Below, in pieces: positions 1-8,477 of a DNA stretch of 21,824 bases. The stretch's first letter is position 1, and each line of letters begins with the position of its first letter. Source of the stretch: Lichenicola sp964248625 (GTDB lineage: Bacteria > Pseudomonadota > Alphaproteobacteria > Acetobacterales > Acetobacteraceae); NCBI GenBank assembly GCA_964248625.1, contig CAXTZG010000064.1, forward strand, positions 1 to 21,824, written 5' to 3'. The notes under the pieces were generated by a model. The model was not told the origin of the DNA. It saw only the letters and a program-made list of their open reading frames with translations, and did not search any database. The translations under genes were made by a program, and so were the position numbers.

Positions 1-599
1 GAGAAGCGCGCGCCCACCCGGCGCCAGCCGGCGCCGTCATCCACCTCGGCGAGCGCGATCAGGAAGGCCGGGATGCCGCCGATCCAGATCGCGGCGCCGA
101 GTTGGTGCAGCCACTCCACCAGCAGCAGCAGCGTCGACTGCTCGAGCCTCGCCGCCGCATGGGTGGTGGAGGTGGCGGCGGCCAGCTCGATCGCCACCAG
201 CGCCAGCAGGATCGGCCCCGGCACCTGCCAGGCGCGCTGCCCGCCGGCCTTGCGGAAGGTGCAGGCGGCGATCAGCAGCGCGGACGCGATCTTGACCACG
301 GCGGCGACCGCGAAGTTCGCCTGCATCACGTCGAGGAACGACAGGTCGACCGTCGACATCAGCACCGCGACCTGCAGCCCGTTGCCGAGCACCTCCACGA
401 ACGCCATCGCGACGGCGCTCCAGAAGGTCAGCCGCATGATCCGCGACACGATGCGCTCGCCGCGGGCGAGCTCGCCCGCGAACGGACGCGCCAGCAGCAC
501 CAGGAACAGCACCCCGCCCAGCGCCATCGACTGGGCGACGATGGTCAGCCCGTGCAGGACGATGCTCAGATAGCCGAACAGGTCGACGAGCAGCGACAC
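1..599 (-). CDS. copD: CopD-family copper resistance membrane protein (partial, C-terminus off the left edge)
   Basis: Reading the minus strand from a GTG at 599 gives 199 codons that stay open to the window edge. The product is strongly hydrophobic with several membrane helices. It carries the CopD-like stretch HQLGAAIWIGGIP near residues 169-181, followed by another helix. CopD proteins sit in the inner membrane and work with periplasmic CopC in copper uptake or resistance. The GTG lies 9 bases after the copC stop in the same direction, with AGGT about 10 bases upstream, so the two genes are almost certainly co-transcribed and translationally coupled. No ATG is available between the copC stop and this GTG. 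The C-terminal helices, and any fused domain such as a cytochrome c oxidase assembly (CtaG-like) part, lie outside the window. Confidence 0.85.
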   Translation of the reverse strand, partial: MSLLVDLFGYLSIVLHGLTIVAQSMALGGVLFLVLLARPFAGELARGERIVSRIMRLTFWSAVAMAFVEVLGNGLQVAVLMSTVDLSFLDVMQANFAVAAVVKIASALLIAACTFRKAGGQRAWQVPGPILLALVAIELAAATSTTHAAARLEQSTLLLLVEWLHQLGAAIWIGGIPAFLIALAEVDDGAGWRRVGARF

Positions 600-608
600 C
601 GGGCTGAC

Positions 609-983
609 CTACTTCGCGATCACGGTGAACGGAACGTCGCCGCGGGTGATGTGGCCGTCCAGCGCCAGCGCCTGCCAGCGCACGGTATAGGCGCCGGGCG
701 TCAGGTCGGCGGTCGCATCGAGCGCGTTGACCAGGCTTGTGTCCGAGATCGGCAGCACCACCGGCTTGCCGTCCGGGCCGGTCAGCGTCAGGCGGGAGCG
801 CCGGTGATCGATCTTGCTGTTGTACTGGAAATCGAGCGCCTGGTGCCCGCTGGCGATGGTGCCGCCGCTGGCGGGCGTGCTGGCGGTCAGGATCGCATGC
901 GCCGAGGCGAGCCTCGGCAGCGTCGCCGCGAGCAGAAGGCCGAGCCCGACCGACCGGGGGCGAGCGAACGTGCGGAGCGACAT
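609..983 (-). CDS. copC: CopC-family periplasmic copper-binding protein
   Basis: This 124-residue protein has a signal peptide (residues 1-28, ending in ASA) cleaved directly before His29. The mature protein therefore starts HAILTAS, the N-terminal His of the CopC copper site. A second copper motif, DGH at residues 109-111, sits in the usual C-terminal context ending GDVPFTV. Family knowledge: CopC is a small beta-barrel copper chaperone of the periplasm that works with CopD. I chose the ATG at 983 because it gives a normal signal peptide; the open frame continues to an ATG at 1070, but the added residues are Arg/Pro rich and look non-coding. The gene precedes copD by 9 bases and is divergent from the M23 gene, with about 145 bases between them. 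Confidence 0.85.
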   Translation of the reverse strand: MSLRTFARPRSVGLGLLLAATLPRLASAHAILTASTPASGGTIASGHQALDFQYNSKIDHRRSRLTLTGPDGKPVVLPISDTSLVNALDATADLTPGAYTVRWQALALDGHITRGDVPFTVIAK

Positions 984-1127
984 CAGCGGGATCCCGGAAG
1001 AAGCAACCGCGCGCGACCGGATCGACCGCGGCGCGTCGAAGCGGCCGAACCCGCCAGCCGGGTCCGGCACCGTTCAGGCAATCCGCCGCTCTAGGCCATA
1101 ACCGCACCCGGTGGAACAGTGCGGCAG

Positions 1128-1661
1128 ATGAAAAACCCGCCACGCGGAGCGGCACTCGCGCTCCTGATGCTCGCAGCACCTCACGCCGCGGCGGCTGCCG
1201 TCCCGCAGCCCGGCGAGGCTGGCAACCGGGCCGGCAACCCGGCGGGCGGGCGGCACTACCCGTCGCCGGTCGCGGCCCGCTGCTTCAGCTCGGCCTTCGG
1301 CTGGCGGCACCGGGTCGGGCCGATGGCGCCGGCCGGCTTCCATAACGGGATCGATCTTCCAGCGCCCGCCGGCGGCCTGGTCAGCGCGCCCGCCGCCGGC
1401 ACGGTGACGCGGATCAGGCGGATGGGGATCGGCGGGCTGCAGGTGTTCGTGGCGCATCCGGGCGGGCTCACCACGCTGTATGCCCATCTCGGCAGCGTGG
1501 TGCCGGCCCTGGCCGCGGGCCGGACGCGGCTGGCGGCCGGCGATCCGATCGGACGGATCGGCCGCACCGGCGTCACCTACGGCACGCACCTGTTCTTTGC
1601 GGTGTTCGCGAACGGCAGGGCGATCGATCCGAACCTGCTGCTCGGCCTGCCGCCCTGCTGA
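1128..1661 (+). CDS. M23/LytM-like peptidase-fold protein with a degenerate zinc site
   Basis: The 177-residue protein starts with a signal peptide (about residues 1-25, Ala rich). A LytM/M23 domain covers about residues 50-172. Visible motifs are HNGID at residues 72-76 (first His and the Asp are zinc ligands), YAH at 118-120, and THLFF at 153-157 where active M23 enzymes have HLHF. The first His of HxH (His154) is kept, but the second, a zinc ligand, is Phe156. Active members cut peptidoglycan cross-bridges; members lacking zinc ligands act as regulators of amidases, as in EnvC and NlpD. This one is probably non-catalytic. A GTG at 1119 is an alternative start; ATG 1128 gives the cleaner signal peptide. 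It converges on the decarboxylase with only 4 bases between stops. Confidence 0.8.
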   Translation: MKNPPRGAALALLMLAAPHAAAAAVPQPGEAGNRAGNPAGGRHYPSPVAARCFSSAFGWRHRVGPMAPAGFHNGIDLPAPAGGLVSAPAAGTVTRIRRMGIGGLQVFVAHPGGLTTLYAHLGSVVPALAAGRTRLAAGDPIGRIGRTGVTYGTHLFFAVFANGRAIDPNLLLGLPPC

Positions 1662-1665
1662 GCGC

Positions 1666-2808
1666 TCAGATGTAGTGCTCGTGCAGCGGCGCGAAGCCGT
1701 TGAAGCGGGTCGAGCAGTAGGTCGAGACATAGGCGCCGGTCGACAGCAGCTCGACGCGCTCGCCGCTCGCCAGATCGAGCGGCAGGCGGTAGCCGCTCTT
1801 CTCGTACAGGATGTCGGCGCCGTCGCAGGTGGGACCTGCCAGCGCCACCGGACCCATCGCAGCCCCGTCATGCGGGGTGCGGATGCGATACTTGATCGAC
1901 TCGCCCTCGGTCTCGGCCAGTCCGCCGAATCGGCCGATATCGAGATAGACCCAGCGGATCGCGTCCTGCGCGCCGCCGGGCAGCCCGCGTCGGCTGACCA
2001 GCACCACCTCGGTGCTCACCACGCCGGCATCGCCCACGATGAAGCGGCCGGGCTCGATGATCATCTCCGGCAGCGCGTTGCCGAAATGCCGGGTCATGGC
2101 GCGGCCGATCGCGGCGGCGAACTGGTCGATCGCCGGCACGTCGTCGCGGTAGCGGGTCGGGAAGCCGCCGCCGCAATTGACCATGCGGATATCGAGCCCC
2201 GCCGCCGCCAGATCGGTGAACAGCATCGCCGCCCGGCCGATCGCCGCCTCGTAGGAGGCGGTGTCGGTCTGCTGGCTGCCGACATGGAACGACAGGCCGT
2301 ACGGGTCGAGCCCGAGGTCGCGCGCGCGCAGCATCAGCGCGCGCGCATGCTCGACGGAGGTGCCGAACTTGCGCGACAGCGGCCAGTCGGCGCCGGCATT
2401 CTCGACCAGCAGACGGCAATAGACCCGCGCGCCCGGGGCGTGGCGCGCCAGCTTCTCCAGCTCCTCGTCGCAGTCGAAGGCATACATGTCGATGCCGGCT
2501 GCGAACGCGCTGGCGATGGCGCTCACCTTCTTGATGGTGTTGCCGAACGAGATCGCCGACGGCTCCGCGCCGGCATCGAGGCACAGGCGCACCTCTTCCC
2601 AGCTGGCGGCATCGAAGCAGGAGCCGAGGGAAACCAGCCGCTGCAGGATCGGCAGCGCCGGATTGGCCTTCACGGCATAGTAGATGCGCGCGAGCGGCAG
2701 CGCTGCCTCGAGCTCGCAATAGCGCAGCTCGACCTGGTCCACATCGACCACCAGGCACGGCGTGGCCGGCGCGTGATCGGCCAGAAACGAGGCGATCTTC
2801 GGGGTCAT
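1666..2808 (-). CDS. Type III fold PLP-dependent ornithine/lysine decarboxylase
   Basis: The 380-residue protein is a full-length group IV (alanine racemase fold) decarboxylase, which makes putrescine from ornithine, or cadaverine from lysine, in the cytoplasm. Seen: the PLP lysine in YAVKANP (Lys47), HVGSQ (His175), the phosphate-binding GGGFP (213-217), EPGR (252-255) and the catalytic Cys328 in GPTCDGADIL. The motif order and length fit the alphaproteobacterial ornithine decarboxylases; substrate choice between ornithine and lysine cannot be decided by eye. I chose ATG 2808 because GGAG lies 10 bases upstream and the product then begins MTPKIA, typical for the family; the in-frame ATG at 2817 is only 1 base from that GGAG. 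The leader region upstream has a hairpin and may carry regulation. Confidence 0.88.
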   Translation of the reverse strand: MTPKIASFLADHAPATPCLVVDVDQVELRYCELEAALPLARIYYAVKANPALPILQRLVSLGSCFDAASWEEVRLCLDAGAEPSAISFGNTIKKVSAIASAFAAGIDMYAFDCDEELEKLARHAPGARVYCRLLVENAGADWPLSRKFGTSVEHARALMLRARDLGLDPYGLSFHVGSQQTDTASYEAAIGRAAMLFTDLAAAGLDIRMVNCGGGFPTRYRDDVPAIDQFAAAIGRAMTRHFGNALPEMIIEPGRFIVGDAGVVSTEVVLVSRRGLPGGAQDAIRWVYLDIGRFGGLAETEGESIKYRIRTPHDGAAMGPVALAGPTCDGADILYEKSGYRLPLDLASGERVELLSTGAYVSTYCSTRFNGFAPLHEHYI

Positions 2809-3141
2809 CGCACCCATTCTCCAGTTGTCATCCGCCTTGTCGAGGCGACGGACGAGTTGCGAAACGGTCTAACGGACCAGCGACCAAGACTCGGTTCCAG
2901 AAGGGAACCGGATTGCCAGAACGCTTGACGTCGTTGCGTAACCGCGGAGGGCCAGGGGCACGTGCGTTGCTGCGTGGGGGCGCATATGAGGCCAGTGCCC
3001 CCCGGACGCAACTGCTATTTTCCAGTTTTTCCCGAGCCGTCCGCCGAGCGACCGGCGCTCGCAACCGGTCCGGTTCGGACAGCGTTGTCCATCGTGACAG
3101 GTCGCCACGGCGGTCGTCCGGACATCTGCCGGGAGCACGCC
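2809..3141. other. Noncoding divergent region between the decarboxylase and yihY-like genes
   Basis: This 333-base stretch separates two divergently transcribed genes and must hold both promoters. The short open frames in it are Arg/Pro/Cys rich and look like chance frames. I see one clear hairpin (2892-2910) and a strong ribosome binding site, GGGAG, about 7 bases before the yihY-like ATG at 3142. I do not see a convincing sigma70 promoter on either strand. Confidence 0.5.
2892..2910 (-). promoter_or_regulatory. Hairpin in the leader of the decarboxylase gene
   Basis: CGGTTCC at 2892-2898 pairs perfectly with GGAACCG at 2904-2910 around a 5-base loop. It lies about 85 bases upstream of the decarboxylase start on the minus strand. 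There is no T run, so it is not a typical terminator. Alphaproteobacterial ornithine decarboxylase genes are known to carry a structured speF leader RNA (Rfam family speF). Whether this hairpin belongs to such a leader is inference; I cannot fold or match the family model here. Confidence 0.3.
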
Positions 3142-4275
3142 ATGACGTCGGACGCAGGCAGGCAGGGCGCGAGCACCCGTGGGGCTGCCGCACGGGCTTC
3201 CGCACCATCGGATCCCGACGCTCCGCTGGTGGTCACGGCGGAGCATCGGAGCGACCAGGGTCCGCGCGAGCGCGCGATGTCGGCGGCGGCGCCGGACATC
3301 TCGTCGGAGGCCGCACGCGAACTCGGCCGCGACGCCAAGCAGCCGATCCACATTCCCTGGACCGGCTGGAAGAAGGTGCTGAAGCGCACCTTCTCGGAGA
3401 TGATCTCCGACCGGATCGGCCTTGCCGCCGCCGGCTGCGCCTTCTACGCGACGCTGGCCTTGTTTCCGGCGATCAGCACCATGGTGTCGGTCTACGGGCT
3501 GGCATTCGACCCTTCAACGGTTGAGCCGCAGCTGCGCGTGCTGCGCAACCTGCTGCCGCGTCCTGCCTTCCTGCTGATCTCGGAGCGGGTGCACACGCTG
3601 GTCAGCCAGCCGCGCGGCACCCTCACCATCAGCCTGATCATCGGCACCCTGGTCACGCTGTGGTCGGCCTCGGCCGGCACCAAGTCGATCCTGGCGGCGC
3701 TGAACATGGCCTACGAGGAAACCGAGACCCGCTCGTTCGTGCGGTTCCAGCTGACCGCCCTGAGCATGACGCTGTGCGCGATCCTGGGGGCCGCACTGGC
3801 GGTGGCGCTGCTGGTGTTCCTGCCGGCGGTGCTGGATTTCATTCCGCGTCATTTCGGCTTCGAGGCGGTCGAGGCCGGCACCCAGACGCTGATCCGAATC
3901 GGCACGCCGCTGCTGCTGCTGCTGTTTGTCGGCGCGTCGTTCTCGCTGCTCTACCGGTTCGGCCCGTCGCGCCGCAGCCCGGGCTGGCACTGGGTCACGC
4001 CGGGATCGCTGGTCGCCACCCTGCTCTGGCTGCTCGCCTCGACCGGCTTCTCGTACTATGTCGGCCACGTCGCCAGCTACGACGCGACCTACGGGCCGCT
4101 CGGCGCCGTCGTCGGCATCATGATGTGGTTCTTCGTGACCGCCTATGTCGTGCTGCTGGGGGCCGAGCTGAATGCCGAGCTCGAGCTGCAGACGGCGATG
4201 GACAGCACCGCCGGCACGCCGCGTCCTATCGGTCGTCGCGGTGCGTATGTGGCCGATCACGTCGCTGAGGACTGA
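3142..4275 (+). CDS. YihY/BrkB-family inner membrane protein
   Basis: The 377-residue protein has a hydrophilic N-terminal tail of about 75 residues, then six predicted membrane segments near residues 94-119, 161-178, 205-231, 252-271, 287-306 and 321-341. The last segments carry the family signature YGPLGAVVGIMMWFF followed by VVLLGAELNAELE. This is the YihY/virulence factor BrkB family. Its members are widespread inner membrane proteins of unsettled function; the old ribonuclease BN name is not supported for them. The start at ATG 3142 has GGGAG about 7 bases upstream; the frame is open further upstream, but that part is Cys/Pro rich and non-coding in style. An internal ATG at 3277 would shorten the tail. 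The last 50 bases overlap the end of rlpA on the other strand. Confidence 0.85.
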   Translation: MTSDAGRQGASTRGAAARASAPSDPDAPLVVTAEHRSDQGPRERAMSAAAPDISSEAARELGRDAKQPIHIPWTGWKKVLKRTFSEMISDRIGLAAAGCAFYATLALFPAISTMVSVYGLAFDPSTVEPQLRVLRNLLPRPAFLLISERVHTLVSQPRGTLTISLIIGTLVTLWSASAGTKSILAALNMAYEETETRSFVRFQLTALSMTLCAILGAALAVALLVFLPAVLDFIPRHFGFEAVEAGTQTLIRIGTPLLLLLFVGASFSLLYRFGPSRRSPGWHWVTPGSLVATLLWLLASTGFSYYVGHVASYDATYGPLGAVVGIMMWFFVTAYVVLLGAELNAELELQTAMDSTAGTPRPIGRRGAYVADHVAED

Positions 4276-4948
4276 CGGCCGCGTCGTCGTTGCCGGCCGC
4301 GACGACCGCCTGGTCGCTGGTGTCGGCATCCTCGGCCTGGGCGACCTCGATCACCTCCTGGCTCGCCTGCTGCAGCGTCACGCTGGCGGTGCCGGATCCC
4401 AGCATCCCGATGCGCGCGGCTGCCGCCCGGGACAGGTCGACGATGCGGCCGCCGAACGGGCCGCGATCATTGACCGTCACCACGACGGAGCGGCCGGTGG
4501 TGTCGCTGGTCACCAGCACCTTGGTGCCGAGCGGCAGCGTCGGGTGGGCGCAGGTCAGCTGCATCGGGTCGAAGCGGCTGCCGCTGGAGGTGCGGTGGCC
4601 GGCATGGCCGCCGCCGTACCAGCTCGCCATGCCGCTTTCCGACCACGCCAGCGCAGACTGTCCGGCCAGCGCCGCGCGGTGGGCATGCATCGCCAGCCGG
4701 GCCTCGACGGCACGCGCCCAGCTGGTCACGGAATGGGCTGCGGGAGCGGCCGGCGCCTGTGCCGCAAGGCTGCTGCGGACTGAGTCGGCCCAGGCGGTCG
4801 GAGCCGTCGCGGCGATGCCCGCCGCTCGCGCCCCGGCCGGCACGCCCATCCCGGCAGCCACGACCAGCGCCAACATCGATGAAGCGACCCTGAACGCGCA
4901 CGAGGTGCGGGCATTTCGGCTGCGGGGGCGCTCCATCCTTGGTTGCAC
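4226..4948 (-). CDS. rlpA: RlpA-like septal ring lytic transglycosylase / double-psi beta-barrel protein
   Basis: The protein has a signal-peptide-like N-terminus (about residues 20-42), an Ala-rich linker, and a double-psi beta-barrel domain at about residues 106-193. Seen: ASWYGGGHAGHRT, TCAHPTLPLGTKV, and VNDRGPFGGRIVDLSRAAA. RlpA cuts glycan strands lacking stem peptides at the division septum. His135 and Asp161 match catalytic residues of the Pseudomonas enzyme, but the catalytic Glu, 11 residues before the His, is Ser124 here. There is no C-terminal SPOR domain; instead a charged Asp/Arg-rich tail of about 40 residues. No lipobox cysteine is visible. The start is GTG 4948 (GGA about 9 bases upstream); ATG 4936 is the alternative. 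The 3' end overlaps the yihY-like gene by 50 bases. Confidence 0.8.
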   Translation of the reverse strand: MQPRMERPRSRNARTSCAFRVASSMLALVVAAGMGVPAGARAAGIAATAPTAWADSVRSSLAAQAPAAPAAHSVTSWARAVEARLAMHAHRAALAGQSALAWSESGMASWYGGGHAGHRTSSGSRFDPMQLTCAHPTLPLGTKVLVTSDTTGRSVVVTVNDRGPFGGRIVDLSRAAAARIGMLGSGTASVTLQQASQEVIEVAQAEDADTSDQAVVAAGNDDAAVSPQRRDRPHTHRDDR

Positions 4949-5250
4949 GATCGTTCCGTCCCATCCCGTTCACAAAGAGTAGAGGCCGATCATGTCCTGA
5001 ATATCAAGCACCAATCGCGTCCTACTTCATGAACAGGCACCGGGCCGCCTATCTAATCCTGCATCGCACCATTGCTGCGCCAGAACAACGCATCGCTTGC
5101 TGAAGAAGATGATGGTGTTACTGCAGCTACAAACGCGTTGTATTGTGCGCTGCAGCGAACGCCTGGGCAGGCAGCGCCGTCCGCCCGCAGGGCGGGCCGG
5201 CGGCGCGCGCACTTGGAGCCCTGTGACGGGCATGCTAACGCCGCGTCATC
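4949..5250. other. Noncoding divergent region between rlpA and aroQ
   Basis: This 302-base stretch separates divergent genes and is visibly richer in A+T than the genes around it up to about 5160, as expected for promoters. It holds a weak promoter-like pair at 5118-5146 and a short GC hairpin (GCCCGC, 3-base loop, GCGGGC) at about 5188-5202. Short open frames here look like chance. No strong ribosome binding site precedes the aroQ ATG at 5251. Confidence 0.45.
5118..5146 (+). promoter_or_regulatory. Weak promoter candidate for aroQ-accB-accC
   Basis: TTACTG (5118-5123) and TATTGT (5141-5146) are spaced by exactly 17 bases and lie about 105 bases before the aroQ start. The -10-like box matches 4 of 6 consensus bases, but the -35-like box only 2 of 6. 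The position fits an operon promoter; the match is weak. Confidence 0.2.
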
Positions 5251-5760
5251 ATGACGCCTCCGCTGATCGCCGTACTGAACGGCCCCAACCTCAACATGCT
5301 GGGTCTGCGCGAGCCGGCCATCTACGGCCGGGCGACCCTCGACGACGTCGAGCAGATCTGCGTGCAGGCGGCGGAGCGGCTGGATGTGGCGATCGACTTC
5401 CGCCAAACCAACGGCGAGGGCGAGCTGATTTCCTGGGTTCAGGAATGCCGCGGCCGCGCCCGGGGCATCCTGATCAACCCGGGCGGCTACTCGCACACCT
5501 CGATAGCCCTGCTCGACGCGCTGTCGGCCGTCNNNNNNNNNNCCGTCAGCAGGCGGCCGTCGCGCCGGGCCATGATGTCGGCCGTCAGCCTGCCGGTGGT
5601 CGAGGTGCACATCTCCAACATCCACCGCCGCGAGGATTTCCGCAGGCATTCTTATGTCAGCCTGGCTGCCGTGGGGGTGATCTGCGGTCTCGGCGTGCGC
5701 GGCTACGCCCTGGCGCTGAACGCGCTGGCCGACATCATCATGGACGAGGACGAACGATGA
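5251..5760 (+). CDS. aroQ: Type II 3-dehydroquinate dehydratase (coding sequence disturbed by an assembly gap)
   Basis: AroQ removes water from 3-dehydroquinate to make 3-dehydroshikimate, the third step of the shikimate pathway. Seen: LNGPNLNMLGLREPAIYG at residues 9-26 (Arg20 and Tyr25 of the active site), the INPGGYSHTS loop (Asn76, His82), and EVHISNIHRREDFRRHSY after the gap. The family is about 145-155 residues; as written the frame gives 169. The surplus is the 10 Ns plus 33 bases not expected in the protein. Removing 5533-5586 (54 bases, 18 codons) joins LSAV directly to SLPVVEVH and gives a normal 151-residue enzyme. The gene ends in an ATGA overlap with accB, so it heads the aroQ-accB-accC operon. 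Start ATG 5251 fits the family N-terminus. Confidence 0.9.
   Translation: MTPPLIAVLNGPNLNMLGLREPAIYGRATLDDVEQICVQAAERLDVAIDFRQTNGEGELISWVQECRGRARGILINPGGYSHTSIALLDALSAVXXXXVSRRPSRRAMMSAVSLPVVEVHISNIHRREDFRRHSYVSLAAVGVICGLGVRGYALALNALADIIMDEDER
5533..5542. other. 10-N assembly gap inside aroQ
   Basis: Ten Ns separate two sequence ends that share an 11-base overlap: TGTCGGCCGTC occurs at 5522-5532 and again at 5576-5586. The 33 bases in between (5543-5575) do not fit the AroQ protein and are probably a faulty contig end. The gap size is a placeholder. Confidence 0.95.
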
Positions 5761-6209
5761 GCCGCCTGCCCGTGGACGCCGACGCGATCCGGGTCCTGGC
5801 CGAGATCCTGCGGGAAACCGGCCTGACCGAGATCGAGATCGCGGAGAAGGACAGCCGGATCCGCGTGGTGCGCGCGCCGGCCCAGATGGTGCAGGCCGCG
5901 GCCCCAGCGCTGCCCGCCAGCCCGGCCGCCTCGCCGGCCCAGATCGCGCACGATCCGGCCGACTTCTCCAAGCATCCCGGCGCCGTCACCAGCCCGATGG
6001 TGGGGGTGGCGTATCTGTCGCCCGAGCCCAGCGCGCCGGTCTTCGTCAGCGAGGGCCACGCGGTCACCGTCGGCCAGACCCTGCTGCTCATCGAGGCGAT
6101 GAAGACCTTCAACCAGATCAAGGCGCCGCGCGCCGGCATCCTGACCCGGCTGCTGGTGACCTCGGGCTCCCCGGTCGAGTTCGGCGAAGTCCTGGCCGTC
6201 ATCGAGTGA
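5757..6209 (+). CDS. accB: Biotin carboxyl carrier protein of acetyl-CoA carboxylase
   Basis: The 150-residue protein carries biotin for acetyl-CoA carboxylase, which makes malonyl-CoA in the first committed step of fatty acid synthesis. The N-terminal 40 residues form the usual helix and strand (DADAIRVLAEILRETGLTEI). An Ala/Pro-rich linker follows (about residues 41-66), then the biotinyl domain (about 74-150) with the biotinylation motif EAMKTFNQI, Lys116. The AccB thumb region is present (VGVAYLSPEPSAPVF). The ATG at 5757 overlaps the aroQ stop as ATGA, which argues for translational coupling. The accC gene follows after 25 bases. Length and order match the conserved alphaproteobacterial operon. 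Confidence 0.96.
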   Translation: MSRLPVDADAIRVLAEILRETGLTEIEIAEKDSRIRVVRAPAQMVQAAAPALPASPAASPAQIAHDPADFSKHPGAVTSPMVGVAYLSPEPSAPVFVSEGHAVTVGQTLLLIEAMKTFNQIKAPRAGILTRLLVTSGSPVEFGEVLAVIE

Positions 6210-6234
6210 CGTCGGGCCAAACGGTTTCAGTCTG

Positions 6235-7578
<1,344 letters not shown>

Positions 7579-7586
7579 GGGTTCGA

Positions 7587-7601
7587 TCGTTGCCGCAACG
7601 A
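7587..7601 (+). terminator. Small hairpin directly after accC
   Basis: TCGTTG (7587-7592) pairs with CAACGA (7596-7601) around CCG, starting 8 bases after the accC stop. No T run follows, so as an intrinsic terminator it is weak. It marks the change from the accC operon to the low-GC insert. Confidence 0.25.
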
Positions 7602-7621
7602 ACGCGGTGAGAAGCGCATCG

Positions 7622-8437
7622 ATGAGCTTGGTTCTCAGCCCGGAATGGGGTCCGTACCTGGACGTGTCCGACGCCCGGACCCGTCTGTGCTCGTTCGTCG
7701 ACCGGGCATGCGATCCGCTGGTCGGCGTAGTCTGGGCGACGCCAGATAGGATCTACCCGTTGCGAGCGCCACGTCCCAATGCCCAGGGCTATCGTGAGTC
7801 GGCTGTCTTTCATCTTGGGTCAGCGCCACCACCACCACCCGTTCCGCCGAAAGACTTCTGGAACAAGGCGAAGGCCTTCATCGAGAACGCTCTTGCGGAA
7901 GAAGGTCGCGCGGAGATTACGCAAGGTCAGGCCCAGATGGCCATGGCTTCCACAATGACCGATGTCGTCAAGCGCATGACGAGCCATCATCGTGACGATG
8001 GGGTCAATCTTGCGTTCGATATTCTCTGTGTAGCCCTTTCGATCGCCCTTATTCCGACCGGTCTGGGGATCGTCGGCATAGTCGCCTTGGCTGGTGGCAC
8101 ATTTCTGCTGAGCGCTGATGGAGCGGCCTACGCGTGCGAGTTAGCCGGCGAGGATGAACAGGCCGAGGCCGTTAAACGGGCGACGGAAAAGTGGCGCATA
8201 CTGGCGACTATCCTGACTTTGCCAGATGGGCTGGTTGGCGGCTGGAAAGCGCTTCACGAGATCGGCGAAGTTCGAGAAGCCCTAGCTCTCGATCGCGCAA
8301 CCGCGATGACGGCGGATCGACTTGGCGCACACACAAGCAACGCAGATCGTGCAACCCGTTATAAACAGGTTGCCGAGCGGGCGGCATCTTCGGTCACAGA
8401 TCAGGAGCGAGCAACTCCGAGCCGCCCTGAAACTTGA
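7622..8437 (+). CDS. Unknown protein with Pro-rich hinge and hydrophobic hairpin
   Basis: I do not recognise this 271-residue protein. What can be seen: an N-terminal region of about 68 residues; a run of prolines (residues 69-76); a charged helical stretch (78-122); a strongly hydrophobic Gly/Ala-rich stretch at about 128-174 with a PTG turn near 145, able to form a membrane hairpin; and a soluble helical C-terminus rich in Ala, Glu and Arg. There is no signal peptide. Membrane-inserting hairpins of this kind occur in secreted toxins, including some type VI effectors, but no such identity is shown here. The start at ATG 7622 has GGTGAG/GAGAAG about 7-12 bases upstream; GTG 7607 is an alternative. 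G+C is clearly lower than in the neighbours (30 of 60 bases at 7981-8040), pointing to acquisition by transfer. Confidence 0.7.
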   Translation: MSLVLSPEWGPYLDVSDARTRLCSFVDRACDPLVGVVWATPDRIYPLRAPRPNAQGYRESAVFHLGSAPPPPPVPPKDFWNKAKAFIENALAEEGRAEITQGQAQMAMASTMTDVVKRMTSHHRDDGVNLAFDILCVALSIALIPTGLGIVGIVALAGGTFLLSADGAAYACELAGEDEQAEAVKRATEKWRILATILTLPDGLVGGWKALHEIGEVREALALDRATAMTADRLGAHTSNADRATRYKQVAERAASSVTDQERATPSRPET

Positions 8438-8477
8438 AATAACGCCGCGCGGAACAGGTCTTGGATCGGCGGGACTG

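Noticed and set aside
37..1179. A long open frame of 380 codons on the minus strand over copD and copC
   Set aside because: It is Arg/Ala rich and has no family features, while another minus frame gives clear CopC and CopD proteins.
5027..5233. A small minus-strand protein in the rlpA-aroQ spacer
   Set aside because: The product is Arg/Cys/Ser rich without any motif, there is no ribosome binding site, and it occupies the region where promoters are expected.
5410..5430. AroQ has NGEGEL where many relatives have NHEGEL
   Set aside because: That His position varies within the family and is not one of the catalytic residues I can name, so it is not evidence of lost function.
5533..5586. A genuine 18-residue insertion in AroQ
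   Set aside because: It contains the N gap, is flanked by an 11-base duplicate of the contig ends, and its removal restores the conserved protein exactly.
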